From Legionella_C sp963803545 (GTDB lineage Bacteria; Pseudomonadota; Gammaproteobacteria; Legionellales; Legionellaceae), in the NCBI GenBank assembly GCA_963803545.1, contig CAWDMX010000001.1, forward strand, positions 496,001-560,000: a stretch of DNA of 64,000 bases. The letters are read 5' to 3'. How positions within the stretch are numbered: the stretch's first letter is position 1; each line of letters opens with the position of its first letter. This document shows positions 1 to 8,518 of this stretch, piece after piece. Made by a program: the position numbers and the translations under genes. Below the pieces are notes generated by a model that did no database searches, was not told where the DNA came from, and was given only the letters and a program-made list of their open reading frames with translations.

Positions 1-371
1 TGCATTAATTCGTGCGCTAAAGTAATGCCTATGCCCCCGCTCAATAAACCGACCGACGCCGTGAAACCGATTAGCTCGTACCAGCTTAAGTGCGAGGTCG
101 CGACAAGATACAGGCTGCTTAAGAGCATTAATACTTGTAAAGGAACGTATATAAAGGTAATTGCTTTAAAATAATTGTCCTGTAAAAGTTGCGATTCTTG
201 CTCGGGTTGTGGATTGGACGAGTCACGCAGCCAAATATCAAAAAGAGGCACGCCTGCAAAAAGCACCAGAAAAATTAAAAAGCTGCCTAAGCCGCCGATT
301 AGATAGCCTATAAAAGGAAGCGGTATAAGGAGATAAACTAAAAGAAAACTTAACTTTTTACGTAGTCGCAT
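1..371 (-). CDS. AlkB-like membrane di-iron oxygenase, N-terminal part (runs off window)
   Basis: The minus strand from an ATG at 371 stays open to the window edge, giving about 123 residues. It starts MRLRKKLSFLLVYLLIPLPF and has several hydrophobic segments, a D-x-W stretch near residue 47, and ends GIGITLAHELMH. A membrane-embedded HELxH motif after two or three transmembrane segments is the first histidine box of alkane 1-monooxygenase and related membrane fatty-acid desaturase/hydroxylase enzymes, which hydroxylate alkyl chains with a di-iron centre. The other histidine boxes lie outside the window, so substrate and integrity are unknown. It is transcribed in the same direction as rsmI, 74 bases downstream of it. 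Confidence 0.55.
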   Translation of the reverse strand, partial: MRLRKKLSFLLVYLLIPLPFIGYLIGGLGSFLIFLVLFAGVPLFDIWLRDSSNPQPEQESQLLQDNYFKAITFIYVPLQVLMLLSSLYLVATSHLSWYELIGFTASVGLLSGGIGITLAHELM

Positions 372-445
372 TGGTATCACCCACTATTGAAAATGTAAAA
401 AAATCCTATTGTTGAGTATAAGCTAATAAACAGTTTAATTTCGAT

Positions 446-1321
446 CTAATCATTAGCTTCCAGGTTATCTATTTCCTTTTTTAAAAACAACGCTTTTTTG
501 TATAACAGGTTTTTAGCCGTTGTTGACAACGAGGCGGCTATTTCAACGGCCTTTTTTAAAGGCAACTCGGCCAAAAGTAAATTTAATATTTGCGCATCAC
601 CAATATCGGTACTCATAGTATCGGTTATTGGTAAAACTAAAACAAACTCCCCTTTAGTGCGCCCTTGCTCCGCTTCAAGCCACTGCTTTATTTCAGGGAC
701 GGGAGCGTGCATAAAATGTTCAAAGGCTTTGCTAATCTCTTTGGCAAGTATTAGCGAGTAGTGCGCACCATTTACGGCTTGTATGTCGTCTAGACACGCC
801 AAAATTCGATGCGTGGACTCGTAAACAATTACCGTGTGGTCGTATTTATGAAACTGACGCAACTTTTCTTGGCGCGCCGATGATTTGGCGGGTAAAAAAC
901 CGGCAAACACAAATGAATCGCAAGGAATTCCCGAGGCACACAGCGCGCTAATTAACGCACAAGGCCCTGGAATGGGGGCAACCGTGATGCCCTCTTGACG
1001 CGCCATTCGTACCAGAAAAAATCCGGGGTCGCTGATTAAGGGCGTACCTGCATCACTGACCAAAGCAAAACTCTTGCCATTTTTTAGCTGCGCAATAATG
1101 CTCGCCGATTTTTCTTTTTCATTATGGTCGTGTAAAGAACTCAGGGGCTTGTCCAGCGATAAGGCATTCAGGAGGTGGCGTGAGTGACGCGTGTCTTCGG
1201 CAAGTATGCAATCCACCGTACTCAAGGTGGTGATGGCGCGTGCACTTATATCCGCCAAATTGCCAATGGGAGTTGCTACAATATAAAGAGTGCCGATAGC
1301 AGTTGCTGAACTATTTTCCAT
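446..1321 (-). CDS. rsmI: 16S rRNA 2'-O-methyltransferase RsmI
   Basis: 291 residues, the usual length for RsmI (YraL), which uses S-adenosylmethionine to 2'-O-methylate C1402 of 16S rRNA in the decoding centre. The start GTLYIVATPIGNLADIS is the family's N-terminal signature. AEDTRHS, SDAGTPLISDPG and GFLPAKS are conserved SAM-binding/tetrapyrrole-methylase-fold blocks. It is divergent from lpoA with only about 40 bases between the start codons, exactly as yraL and yraM are arranged in E. coli, so both promoters must sit in or overlap the genes. Confidence 0.95.
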   Translation of the reverse strand: MENSSATAIGTLYIVATPIGNLADISARAITTLSTVDCILAEDTRHSRHLLNALSLDKPLSSLHDHNEKEKSASIIAQLKNGKSFALVSDAGTPLISDPGFFLVRMARQEGITVAPIPGPCALISALCASGIPCDSFVFAGFLPAKSSARQEKLRQFHKYDHTVIVYESTHRILACLDDIQAVNGAHYSLILAKEISKAFEHFMHAPVPEIKQWLEAEQGRTKGEFVLVLPITDTMSTDIGDAQILNLLLAELPLKKAVEIAASLSTTAKNLLYKKALFLKKEIDNLEAND

Positions 1322-1362
1322 AGTTTATCCTAAGCAGCTTTAGGGGGTTGTGGACGGGTGTC

Positions 1363-3132
1363 ATGCTTTCAAAGTTATTAAAAATGGTATTGATAATCGC
1401 GCTCCAAAGTTTACTGTCACAATGCGGTTCTTTATCCGACTCTTTGCCGGTAAATACCCAACAGTCTGCTGTAATATCGCCTTATTCGCAAACCACCGCA
1501 ACTTATTTGGAGCGTGCTGACAATAACGCAGAATCTCCAGAGGCGCAATCCTGGTTGTTATTAGCAGCCGGCCGTGCTGTTGAAGAGGGCCAGTTTTCAG
1601 AGGCGCGCAAAATCCTAACACAAACCGCCGGCCTTAGTGGCGCGCAGGCTGCCCAAAAAAATATACTGCTCGCAGAGATAGAAGTAATTAATAATCAGCC
1701 TAAAAAAGCATTGGCGTTACTGGCCAAAGTACATCTTCACAATACGAGCGCATTTTATCAGGCGCAATACCATCGTATTTTAGCGAGGGCTTACACGGCG
1801 ACGGCTAATTATAATTTCGCCTTCCTAGAGCGCATCAAGCTGGAGCCATTTTTTACAAACAGTCCGGAAGGTGAACGTAATCGGCGCGAAACCTGGAATG
1901 TTTTGATGCAAACTCCAAAGGGCGACGTGCTCTCTTTAGAGGAGAATTCAACAACAGACTGGCTGCCTCAAGGCTGGTTGGAGCTGGCCTTCATTGCCAG
2001 AAATGCAGCACCCGAAACACTAGGCGTTCGTCTTAGAAAATGGCAACAACAGTACGCCAATCACCCCGCGACGACGACTCTTAGGAAAAATAGCGCATCC
2101 ATTCTCGGGCATCTGAGCCCCATACCCACACAGGTGGCACTATTGCTGCCTTTAACCGGCTCATTAAATGGTCCTGGAAAAGCGATACAAGCGGGATTTC
2201 TCACTGCGGCGAGAAACGCTTCCATGAAAATTATCAGTTACGACAGCGCTAATTCCGATGTGGTTGAGCTTTATAATCAGGCTGTGGCCAATGGGGCGCA
2301 CTTTGTGGTTGGTCCGTTGACTAAAAGCAATGCGCTAAAAATAGCTCAAATACACCATCAGGTTCCGACCTTAGTGCTCAACGACACGCAGACAAGGGCC
2401 GAAAATAATTTTTTTCAACTCAGTATTTCGCCGCAACGTGAGGCGGAAAGAGTAGCGGATAAAGCCGGTAAAATGGGCTTAAAAAATGCGTTGATTATAG
2501 CGCCTGAGGGCGAGTGGGGAGCCGCTGTTTCGGCAAGCTTTGCAGCCCGATGGCAGCAGCACGGTGGCCGGGTAGTCGAATCCTTATCCTACAACCAAAA
2601 ACCGAGTTTAAGCGAGGCTGTCCGCAACTTCTTACACGTGACTAGAAAGGAGGCCGTGCGAAAGCAAGCACGTGTGCCGGAAAGCGATATGAGCGCTGGC
2701 CCTAAAAGACGCGAGGATTTCGATATGATTTTCTTAGTTGCCTACCCGTCTGTTGGTCGACAAATAGTGCCTCTATTAAAATATTATTTTGCGGGTAATA
2801 TTCCGGTTTACGCTACCTCCAGTATTTATGCGGGTGAAAAAAACGTCCGCAAAGATAAAGATTTAAACGGCGTGATATTTTGCGAGTACCCGCAAGTATT
2901 TTTACAACAAGCCGCGGAAAAAAATTGGCCCGAACAGTTTAACGCCTACAATCGATTATTTGCTTTGGGGCGCAATAGTTTTTCCGTGCTCTCTCATTTC
3001 AATCAATTGCAGCTTTTTGCGAGTGTACCAGGAGAAGAGGCGGGTAATTTACTGAGCTTGCACGGTGCACAGGTGTATAATCATTTGAGTTTTGCTCAGT
3101 TCAGGAATGGTGTGGCACTAAGGAAACGGTAA
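1363..3132 (+). CDS. lpoA: Outer-membrane lipoprotein LpoA (LppC family), activator of PBP1A
   Basis: About 589 residues from ATG 1363; an in-frame TTG at 1348 would add five residues. I prefer the ATG because it gives a compact lipoprotein signal (MLSKLLKMVL...LLSQC) with the lipidated cysteine near residue 21. The N-terminal half looks like TPR-type helices. The C-terminal half (from about QVALLLPLTGSLNGPGKAI) is a periplasmic-binding-protein-like LppC domain. LpoA spans the periplasm and stimulates peptidoglycan synthase PBP1A. It is shorter than E. coli LpoA (678), mainly in the linker. First gene of a lpoA-yraN-diaA-BON-BON run. Confidence 0.9.
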   Translation: MLSKLLKMVLIIALQSLLSQCGSLSDSLPVNTQQSAVISPYSQTTATYLERADNNAESPEAQSWLLLAAGRAVEEGQFSEARKILTQTAGLSGAQAAQKNILLAEIEVINNQPKKALALLAKVHLHNTSAFYQAQYHRILARAYTATANYNFAFLERIKLEPFFTNSPEGERNRRETWNVLMQTPKGDVLSLEENSTTDWLPQGWLELAFIARNAAPETLGVRLRKWQQQYANHPATTTLRKNSASILGHLSPIPTQVALLLPLTGSLNGPGKAIQAGFLTAARNASMKIISYDSANSDVVELYNQAVANGAHFVVGPLTKSNALKIAQIHHQVPTLVLNDTQTRAENNFFQLSISPQREAERVADKAGKMGLKNALIIAPEGEWGAAVSASFAARWQQHGGRVVESLSYNQKPSLSEAVRNFLHVTRKEAVRKQARVPESDMSAGPKRREDFDMIFLVAYPSVGRQIVPLLKYYFAGNIPVYATSSIYAGEKNVRKDKDLNGVIFCEYPQVFLQQAAEKNWPEQFNAYNRLFALGRNSFSVLSHFNQLQLFASVPGEEAGNLLSLHGAQVYNHLSFAQFRNGVALRKR

Positions 3133-3158
3133 GCCTTGCACCGCAATTAAGGAACAGA

Positions 3159-3515
3159 ATGTCGCACATTATTGGCTATGCTGCTGAAACGGTGGCGCGT
3201 GATTATTTAATTAAACACGGGTTAAAGTGGATTGCCAGCAATTTTCATAGTCGCAGCGGTGAAATTGATTTGGTAATGCAAGACACGGAGCACCTGGTTT
3301 TTGTAGAGGTTCGCTCGCGGGTTTCTAATAGATACGGTGGCGCCCTTGCAAGCATTACCTACAGCAAACGTCAAAAAATAATTAAGACTGCGCATTACTA
3401 CTTAATAACACAAGGTTTGGCTAACCGGTGCAACGGTCGCTTTGATGTGGTTACGGTACAAGGTATCAACCGTGAGATTGAATGGATTAAGAACGCTTTT
3501 GATGGAACTTTTTAA
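3159..3515 (+). CDS. yraN: UPF0102 / YraN endonuclease-like protein
   Basis: 118 residues, typical for YraN. The conserved nuclease-fold core is visible: A-x3-YL near the start, the GEIDLV motif at about residues 37-42, VFVEVR at about 48-53, and a basic KRQKI segment. These E-D-ExK-like residues belong to the PD-(D/E)xK fold, but the biological role of the family is not settled. It lies 26 bases after lpoA and 14 before diaA, so it is almost certainly cotranscribed with them, as in enterobacteria. Confidence 0.92.
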   Translation: MSHIIGYAAETVARDYLIKHGLKWIASNFHSRSGEIDLVMQDTEHLVFVEVRSRVSNRYGGALASITYSKRQKIIKTAHYYLITQGLANRCNGRFDVVTVQGINREIEWIKNAFDGTF

Positions 3516-3529
3516 CCTAGGATTATTTC

Positions 3530-4129
3530 ATGTCTTTAATTGAGGAACGTGTTAAACACTTATTTGGCACCAGTATTGAAACCAATATTGCCGTTGCCGA
3601 ATTGCTTAGTGAGCGCATTGCGAAGGCCGCAAGCTTGCTGATTAATTGCTTATTAAGTGATAGAAAAATTGTACTGTGCGGTAACGGCGGCTCGGCGGCA
3701 AATTGCCTCCATTTTTCAGCGGCGTTGTTGCATCTTTATGAAGTAGACCGACCCGCCTTGCCCGTAATAACCCTCAATGCGGATACGCCCGCGTTAACGG
3801 CAATAGCACAAGACAGCCACTACGACCGCGTGTTCGCGCGTCAAATTCATGCTTTAGGAAAGGAGGGCGATATTCTTATTCTTCTTTCAACAACCGGCAA
3901 CGGTATTAGCATGTTAAAAGCGATTAATGCTGCCCACGAGCGTGGCATGGTGAACATTGTCTTGAGCGGTAAAGACGGCGGAGAGTTGGCTAAACATCTG
4001 CACGGTAACGATATAGAATTGCGAGTATGCAGTGATAAGGCGGCGCGCATTCGTGAAAGTCACTTGTTTATATTGCATTGTTTTTGTGATGCAATTGATC
4101 AGTCCTTGTTTGGTGAAATGTTGGAGTAA
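3530..4129 (+). CDS. diaA: SIS-domain DnaA initiator-associating protein DiaA
   Basis: 199 residues forming one SIS (sugar isomerase) domain. The phospho-sugar-binding loop GNGGSAANCLHFS and the second motif LSTTGNGISMLKAI are intact. In E. coli DiaA is a homotetramer that binds DnaA and promotes ordered replication initiation; the fold is shared with GmhA sedoheptulose-7-phosphate isomerase. The position between yraN and BON lipoproteins favours DiaA over GmhA. The next gene starts two bases after its stop, indicating translational coupling. Confidence 0.88.
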   Translation: MSLIEERVKHLFGTSIETNIAVAELLSERIAKAASLLINCLLSDRKIVLCGNGGSAANCLHFSAALLHLYEVDRPALPVITLNADTPALTAIAQDSHYDRVFARQIHALGKEGDILILLSTTGNGISMLKAINAAHERGMVNIVLSGKDGGELAKHLHGNDIELRVCSDKAARIRESHLFILHCFCDAIDQSLFGEMLE

Positions 4130-4131
4130 TT

Positions 4132-4695
4132 ATGAAAAGTGTTATCGCAGGTATTTTGGCTTTAAATATCTTGTTAAGTGGGTGTGTGGCGGTAGTCGTT
4201 GCTGGAGCGGCTGCGGGGTTAATTTTATACGACAAACGCAGTGTTACCAGCTTAGAAAGTGATTCGCGCATTTTTCACCGCATTCATACCGCAGTAGTTA
4301 GCGACCCACAATTTAAAGACAGCCGCGTTGAAGTTATTAGCTTTAATCAAGTGGTTTTATTGTTAGGACAAACCCCGACGTTAACGCTTAAAACGCTGGC
4401 TGGAAAAATAAGTCAAAACACGCCATCCGTGCGCCGTGTTTATAATGAAATTACGGTAGCCAACCCGATTTCTTTTTCAAAGCGCAGCAAAGATGGGTTG
4501 ATAACGAGCCAGGTTCGAACAATGATGTTGCGGAAAAAGGGTCTGGAATCCGGCTCTATTCGAATTGTTACTGAAAATAAAGTAGTGTATTTGATGGGAA
4601 TTGCAACGCACGAACAAGCGGATTTAGCGGTTGAGGTAGCCCGCCACGTTCAAGGTGTCCAGAAAGTTATTAAAGTATTTCAGTATATTGTATAG
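4132..4695 (+). CDS. dolP: BON-domain outer-membrane lipoprotein (DolP/YraP-like)
   Basis: 187 residues with a signal ending ILLSGC, so lipidation is predicted at about Cys17. Two BON domains follow (about 45-110 and 120-187); the second ends VVYLMGIATHEQADLAVEVA, a classic BON closing pattern. In E. coli DolP (YraP) sits on the inner face of the outer membrane, binds phospholipid and supports envelope integrity and the BAM complex. Two-base spacing after diaA, matching the E. coli gene order. Confidence 0.88.
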   Translation: MKSVIAGILALNILLSGCVAVVVAGAAAGLILYDKRSVTSLESDSRIFHRIHTAVVSDPQFKDSRVEVISFNQVVLLLGQTPTLTLKTLAGKISQNTPSVRRVYNEITVANPISFSKRSKDGLITSQVRTMMLRKKGLESGSIRIVTENKVVYLMGIATHEQADLAVEVARHVQGVQKVIKVFQYIV

Positions 4696-5268
4696 ATGAG
4701 AAAGCAATTGAGCGTGTATAAGTATGGATTTTATGCGCTTGTTTTTTTACTGCAGGGATGTGTGAGTGGAGTTTGGAGCGGTGCAAACTTTATTTACGAT
4801 CGCCACAATGTGTATAAAAAAATAAGCGATTATTCTTTAGGACAACATACGACAAAAATTCTTTTCGCCGATAAGGTATTAAAACAAAAAGGTTGTGGCT
4901 TGGATGTGGCTATATTTAATCAAGATATTTTGATTGCAGGGCATGTTCCAAATAGGAAGCTTTACGATACAGCTATGCGGCGAATAAGTTATTTAAACAA
5001 CTACCGGCATCTGTATAAAGTAATTCGTATTAGTGATGAAGACACAAGCTTAGACGATACGTGGATTACCACTAAAGTTCGCAGTCAGATAATTGCCGAC
5101 TCCGAGGTTGATCCCAATATTTTTAAGGTTATCACCGTAGATTCAACGGTATATTTAATGGGCGATGTACCCAAAAAGCAAGCCCAGCGGGTAATTGCCA
5201 TCGCCCGTGAAACCGATGGGGTTCTCAAAGTAATTAAGCTACTGCACTATTACACACTCAGCGATTAA
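4696..5268 (+). CDS. Second BON-domain lipoprotein, tandem paralogue of the preceding gene
   Basis: 190 residues. The ATG follows the upstream stop codon with no gap. The signal ends VFLLQGC, so lipidation is expected at about Cys22. The C-terminal BON unit (VDSTVYLMGDVPKKQAQRVI, then GVLKVIKLLHYY) matches the neighbour's. The N-terminal BON half is more diverged. Enterobacteria have a single yraP here, so this looks like a tandem duplication that has drifted. Role inferred: periplasmic phospholipid-binding lipoprotein acting with DolP. Confidence 0.82.
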   Translation: MRKQLSVYKYGFYALVFLLQGCVSGVWSGANFIYDRHNVYKKISDYSLGQHTTKILFADKVLKQKGCGLDVAIFNQDILIAGHVPNRKLYDTAMRRISYLNNYRHLYKVIRISDEDTSLDDTWITTKVRSQIIADSEVDPNIFKVITVDSTVYLMGDVPKKQAQRVIAIARETDGVLKVIKLLHYYTLSD

Positions 5269-5326
5269 ATATCCATGAGCGGAGCGTGCCATCCTACAGC
5301 TTTAAGTAAAAAATGGGCTTGAAAGG

Positions 5327-5495
5327 TTACTCTTCCTCTTTTTTAACAGGATGAGAGCGCCAGTGTTTCCGAAAAGTACTATGATTTTTATTGTGTTTAT
5401 GATGTTTTATTGTGTTTATGATGAACGTCAACACCATATCGGTGAATCATTCGTTCACGCATGGTTTGAGCGGTACCTTGTGATTTCTCAGACAT
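5327..5495 (-). pseudogene. Small basic His-rich ORF disrupted by a 19-bp tandem duplication
   Basis: On the minus strand an ATG at 5495 has a good ribosome-binding site (GGAG seven bases upstream). The frame reads MSEKSQGTAQTMRERM... and stops after 32 residues at 5397. The stop is created by a perfect 19-bp duplication (5386-5404 / 5405-5423). Deleting one copy gives a 49-residue frame ending ...RSHPVKKEEE at 5327. A good RBS and an open frame after removal suggest a real small gene recently broken. No family recognised; the product would be hydrophilic, basic and histidine-rich. Confidence 0.45.
5386..5423. repeat. Perfect 19-bp tandem duplication
   Basis: The unit TTTTATTGTGTTTATGATG occurs at 5386-5404 and again directly at 5405-5423. 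It lies inside the small minus-strand ORF and shifts its frame. Confidence 0.9.
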
Positions 5496-5763
5496 AATAA
5501 ATCTCCATATTAAAACGATGCTTTAGCATTCTTTTTAATTGTAGTCGACAACCCACCTTGTTTCCTGTTTTTACGACAAAGCCTGAATGACGCATTGATT
5601 AAAAATATATAAATTGAAAGCATAGCTATAACAAATTTATAGGTCTTTTATAATTTAAATTACTATATCGCAGTTTTTCTCTATGAGCTTGATAAAAGAT
5701 GGTTATAATAAATGGTCGTCATGTGCTAAAATAGCGCATTATTCTTAAATAATAACTTATGGT

Positions 5764-6775
5764 TAAGCCCAGTTCGGAGTTTCAGATTGCAGGAGCAATC
5801 ACGTGTTGCTGTTTTTCGAGCAATTTAAAAGCAGACAAATTCAAAGGTTCGATAGTATAAGCGGCTAGAGCAGCCATTAAATTAGTCATTGCATTTAACA
5901 TTGAACGATGGCGTGTATGCCAAACATGATATTTATGTTTTAAACAATCAAAGACAGTTTCGATTAAATTACGTTGATTTAACAATTGCTTTTCAAAACC
6001 GGTCAACACCAATTTTTCCTTCATATTTTTTCTTTTTCTTGTGATTAGTTTCAACCCTTTTTTGAAAAGCTCATCAAATAATTTTTTGCCGATATACCCT
6101 TTGTCACCAAAAGCAAGTCCCTCGAGAGCGGATAGTAAAGAACCAGCTACAGCACTGTCGCTGACATTACCTCTGGTTATCTTAAAGGCAATTAATTCCC
6201 CAAGCTGATTAATAACCACATGGACTTTTAAACCAAAAAACCAACCAACAGAAGTACGGCCATAGGCTGCAATTTCCTTGAACACTTTATTGCGTTTTGA
6301 GCGCTTTAAATGACAAACGGGTAAACAGTTTCCATCGATATAATAGATACCCGTTTTTCTCCCGCACTTGCATTGAGAAAGCAATGTTAACGGGAAAATC
6401 ACTCGACTCATTAACTCAATAAATCGCTGATAGCTAGGCAGTTTAGGAAAATACTGTTCCCAATAGACCGGTAAAAACCCAGTATAAAACGTTTTAAAAT
6501 TTCGATACCCAACCATTTGGAATAGAACTTGGATGGTCATAATTTCGCTAACTGACAAGCAGCAATCAGGACCCCGTTTACCTTTTGTAGGACTTGTTAA
6601 TAGTGGTTGAGGCATACTTTTATCTAATTCCTTGCAAAAATCATCGATTTCGCAAAAAATAGAGACCAGCTGACTCTCTTTTAGCATCCGGAAATTCCTT
6701 TTAGACGAGAAAAATCAGGATGTTAAGAGCGTCAGCTCCTTTTTTCAATACCTATAAAACTCCGAACTGGGGTTA
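5764..6775 (-). mobile_element. IS982-family insertion sequence
   Basis: About 1.0 kb with one transposase ORF. The ends are inverted: CCCAGTTCGGAGTTT at 5768-5782 and its complement at 6757-6771. Allowing one mismatch, the match extends outward over three more bases. No convincing target-site duplication is visible, so the exact ends are uncertain by a few bases. The element appears intact. Confidence 0.8.
5782..6687 (-). CDS. IS982-family transposase (DDE)
   Basis: 301 residues, the normal length for IS982 transposases. Recognised by YYIDGNCLPVCH (first catalytic Asp), VGWFFGLKVHVVINQLGE, GNVSDS, LAFGDKGYIGKKLFDEL (second Asp) and LITRKRKNMKEK followed by RNLIETVF (Glu). The frame is uninterrupted and the three acidic residues are in place, so it could be active. 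Its stop codon lies in the left terminal inverted repeat. Confidence 0.92.
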   Translation of the reverse strand: MLKESQLVSIFCEIDDFCKELDKSMPQPLLTSPTKGKRGPDCCLSVSEIMTIQVLFQMVGYRNFKTFYTGFLPVYWEQYFPKLPSYQRFIELMSRVIFPLTLLSQCKCGRKTGIYYIDGNCLPVCHLKRSKRNKVFKEIAAYGRTSVGWFFGLKVHVVINQLGELIAFKITRGNVSDSAVAGSLLSALEGLAFGDKGYIGKKLFDELFKKGLKLITRKRKNMKEKLVLTGFEKQLLNQRNLIETVFDCLKHKYHVWHTRHRSMLNAMTNLMAALAAYTIEPLNLSAFKLLEKQQHVIAPAI

Positions 6776-6952
6776 TGCAAGAAGTCTATTGATAGTCAGG
6801 TTGTTTTATGCCTTGAATTGACAGCGATGCTAAATGAACGCTGTGTTAATGACAACTATATTATTGAAGGGGGAACTAATGTTGACCAAAAACACGGTTT
6901 GCGTGCACACCAGGCTAAATGCGGCATTAATTTGCCGCTATGTAGAAAATAA
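6776..6952 (+). pseudogene. Possible gene-end remnant beside the IS982 element
   Basis: A plus-strand frame is open from the IS edge to a TAA at 6950-6952 and includes MLNERCVNDNYIIEGGTNVD from ATG 6827 (41 residues). There is no ribosome-binding site at that ATG, and the composition is protein-like but unrecognised. It could be the truncated 3' end of a gene cut by the IS, or chance. It faces the O-antigen operon and contains that operon's putative terminator hairpin. Confidence 0.2.
6921..6938 (-). terminator. GC-rich hairpin after the last O-antigen gene
   Basis: A perfect six-base-pair stem GCGGCA/TGCCGC with a six-base loop lies 16 bases beyond the stop of the last minus-strand LPS gene. 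Only a weak T-run follows in the minus direction, so intrinsic termination is plausible but unproven. Confidence 0.35.
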
Positions 6953-6953
6953 T

Positions 6954-7949
6954 TCAGGTAACCGGGTGCATTATACGCGATAGCCAGTTGTTGATACTGT
7001 ATTTTTGATAGACCTCACTAGAAACTTTTTTATAAGGGTCATTAAAAAATTCAGATGGAATAATCGGGTTTTCACTATCGAGTATTAAAATATTATGAGG
7101 GTCGAAAAAATCGTATTCGACGATATTCTTATTCGTGGTTATGAGCTTTTTCCGAGCACCTAAGGATTCTAAGGTTCGCATGGTCAAGCCTGTTTGAGAC
7201 GGATGCTCTATGTCTAAAATAGCGCGGGACTCTAAGAAGACTTGGTGAACGAGTTCTTTAGCGAGCGGACTGAAATAAAACTCTTTAATGGTGCTCGCTT
7301 TAAAAGTTGGATTCCGAACTTTATAGTAATAATAAACCCAGCGCGCTTGCAGATAAAGATAGTGGTAAAACCGCACATGACTGGGGAGGCTTTGCGCAAG
7401 AGTTGAAACGGCTAAGTAGCGGTTTGTGTGCGCTGTGCCAATAAAGCTAAGGTCGTATTGGATAACCTGTGGAGCAGAATTTTCAAAACCTTTTGAAAAA
7501 AATAAAGGATGAAAACGAAGCTTAAAATAATTCGCATCTTTTTTATCAAAAGTGAAACAATAGTCGAAAAACGCCAAGTTTTTTTGTAGATGCGGTCGGT
7601 TTTTAATGGAGTCCCAAATGTACAAAACAAATTGAGCGCGGGGAAAGGCGTGACGCCATTGCGAAAGAACTTGAGGGGATAACGTTTGCCCGTTGATAAC
7701 AAAAATAAAATCGTAGTGGCTGCGCCCATAGTCCTCAAGTTTTTTTTGATAACGAGCATTTACAAGGCGTGTGACCACTTGCGGACTAATAGTGGTTAAG
7801 CCTTTCATGACCGAAGAACGAAAGGGTCTATCAATTAACACATCAACCAGCGCGCCGTGCTTTTCAAGTTCCTGCTTAATTTCGTCCTCATAGCCGAAAA
7901 AATTTGGCGCAAGAAAAAGCAGTCTTTTATTCGCTAAGTTCTGGAGCAT
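6954..7949 (-). CDS. CgeB-like glycosyltransferase of the O-antigen cluster
   Basis: 331 residues. The N-terminus KRLLFLAPNFFGYEDEIKQ, the mid segment FVINGQTLSPQVLSQW followed by VLYIWDSIKN, and the C-terminal SQTGLTMRTLESLGARKKLI block match the CgeB/DUF3880-type family of GT-B glycosyltransferases. In that family the last block lies in the sugar-nucleotide-binding half. Such enzymes are common at the ends of O-antigen and capsule clusters. Donor and acceptor cannot be read from sequence. Last gene of the minus-strand operon, 11 bases after the acetyltransferase gene. Confidence 0.65.
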   Translation of the reverse strand: MLQNLANKRLLFLAPNFFGYEDEIKQELEKHGALVDVLIDRPFRSSVMKGLTTISPQVVTRLVNARYQKKLEDYGRSHYDFIFVINGQTLSPQVLSQWRHAFPRAQFVLYIWDSIKNRPHLQKNLAFFDYCFTFDKKDANYFKLRFHPLFFSKGFENSAPQVIQYDLSFIGTAHTNRYLAVSTLAQSLPSHVRFYHYLYLQARWVYYYYKVRNPTFKASTIKEFYFSPLAKELVHQVFLESRAILDIEHPSQTGLTMRTLESLGARKKLITTNKNIVEYDFFDPHNILILDSENPIIPSEFFNDPYKKVSSEVYQKYSINNWLSRIMHPVT

Positions 7950-7960
7950 GACGGTTCTCC

Positions 7961-8512
7961 TTAGCCAATCACTTGAGCCGGAATACCCGCAACAGTTTGA
8001 CCCGCCGCGACCGACTTAACCACTACAGAGTTGGCACCAATTATTGCATTATTACCCACGTGAATACCTCCCAAAACCTTAGCTCCTGCACCTATGACAA
8101 CATTATTCCCAACACAGGGGCGGTGCGCTTTATTGTAGCTAAAGTCTAAATTTTTAGCGCCCAAAGTCACGCCTTGGTATATAACGGCATTGCTCCCTAT
8201 GGCTACCGCCCCTAAAACAGTGCCGTGTGTATGCGGAAGGAAAAGTCCCGGACCAATGAGGCAGCGCGGACTTATTTCAAGACCAAAAACGACGACATTG
8301 AGCATTGAAAATAATCGCGCGGCACGGCTACATTTTCGCTGATACAAATGCGCAGAAATTCGATACAGCAATACCGGTAAAAAGCGAGGAGAAAAAATTT
8401 TAACCCACCATCGCCAAGTATTAAACGGCTGCCGGCTTTTCCCATGCAGTAAAGTATCGTGACGGACAAGATCCAATTTTAGAAGCGCGCTTAATTTATA
8501 AGTTTTTCGCAT
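7961..8512 (-). CDS. CysE/WcaB-type left-handed beta-helix O-acetyltransferase
   Basis: 183 residues. After a basic hydrophobic N-terminal region (about 1-75), hexapeptide repeats begin: ISPRCLIGPGLFLPHTHGTV, IGSNAVIYQGVTLGA, VGNNVVIGAGAKVLGG, VGNNAIIGANSVVV. The catalytic-type histidines in LPHTHG and the closing GIPAQVIG resemble serine acetyltransferase-fold sugar acetyltransferases such as WcaB. In this setting O-acetylation of an O-antigen residue is more likely than cysteine synthesis. It lies between the epimerase and the CgeB-like transferase. Confidence 0.75.
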   Translation of the reverse strand: MRKTYKLSALLKLDLVRHDTLLHGKSRQPFNTWRWWVKIFSPRFLPVLLYRISAHLYQRKCSRAARLFSMLNVVVFGLEISPRCLIGPGLFLPHTHGTVLGAVAIGSNAVIYQGVTLGAKNLDFSYNKAHRPCVGNNVVIGAGAKVLGGIHVGNNAIIGANSVVVKSVAAGQTVAGIPAQVIG

Positions 8513-8518
8513 GTATCT

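Noticed and set aside
5757..6777. TTATG direct repeat as target duplication of the IS982 element
   Set aside because: TTATG occurs at both sides (5757-5761, 6773-6777), but the implied ends do not line up symmetrically with the inverted repeats.
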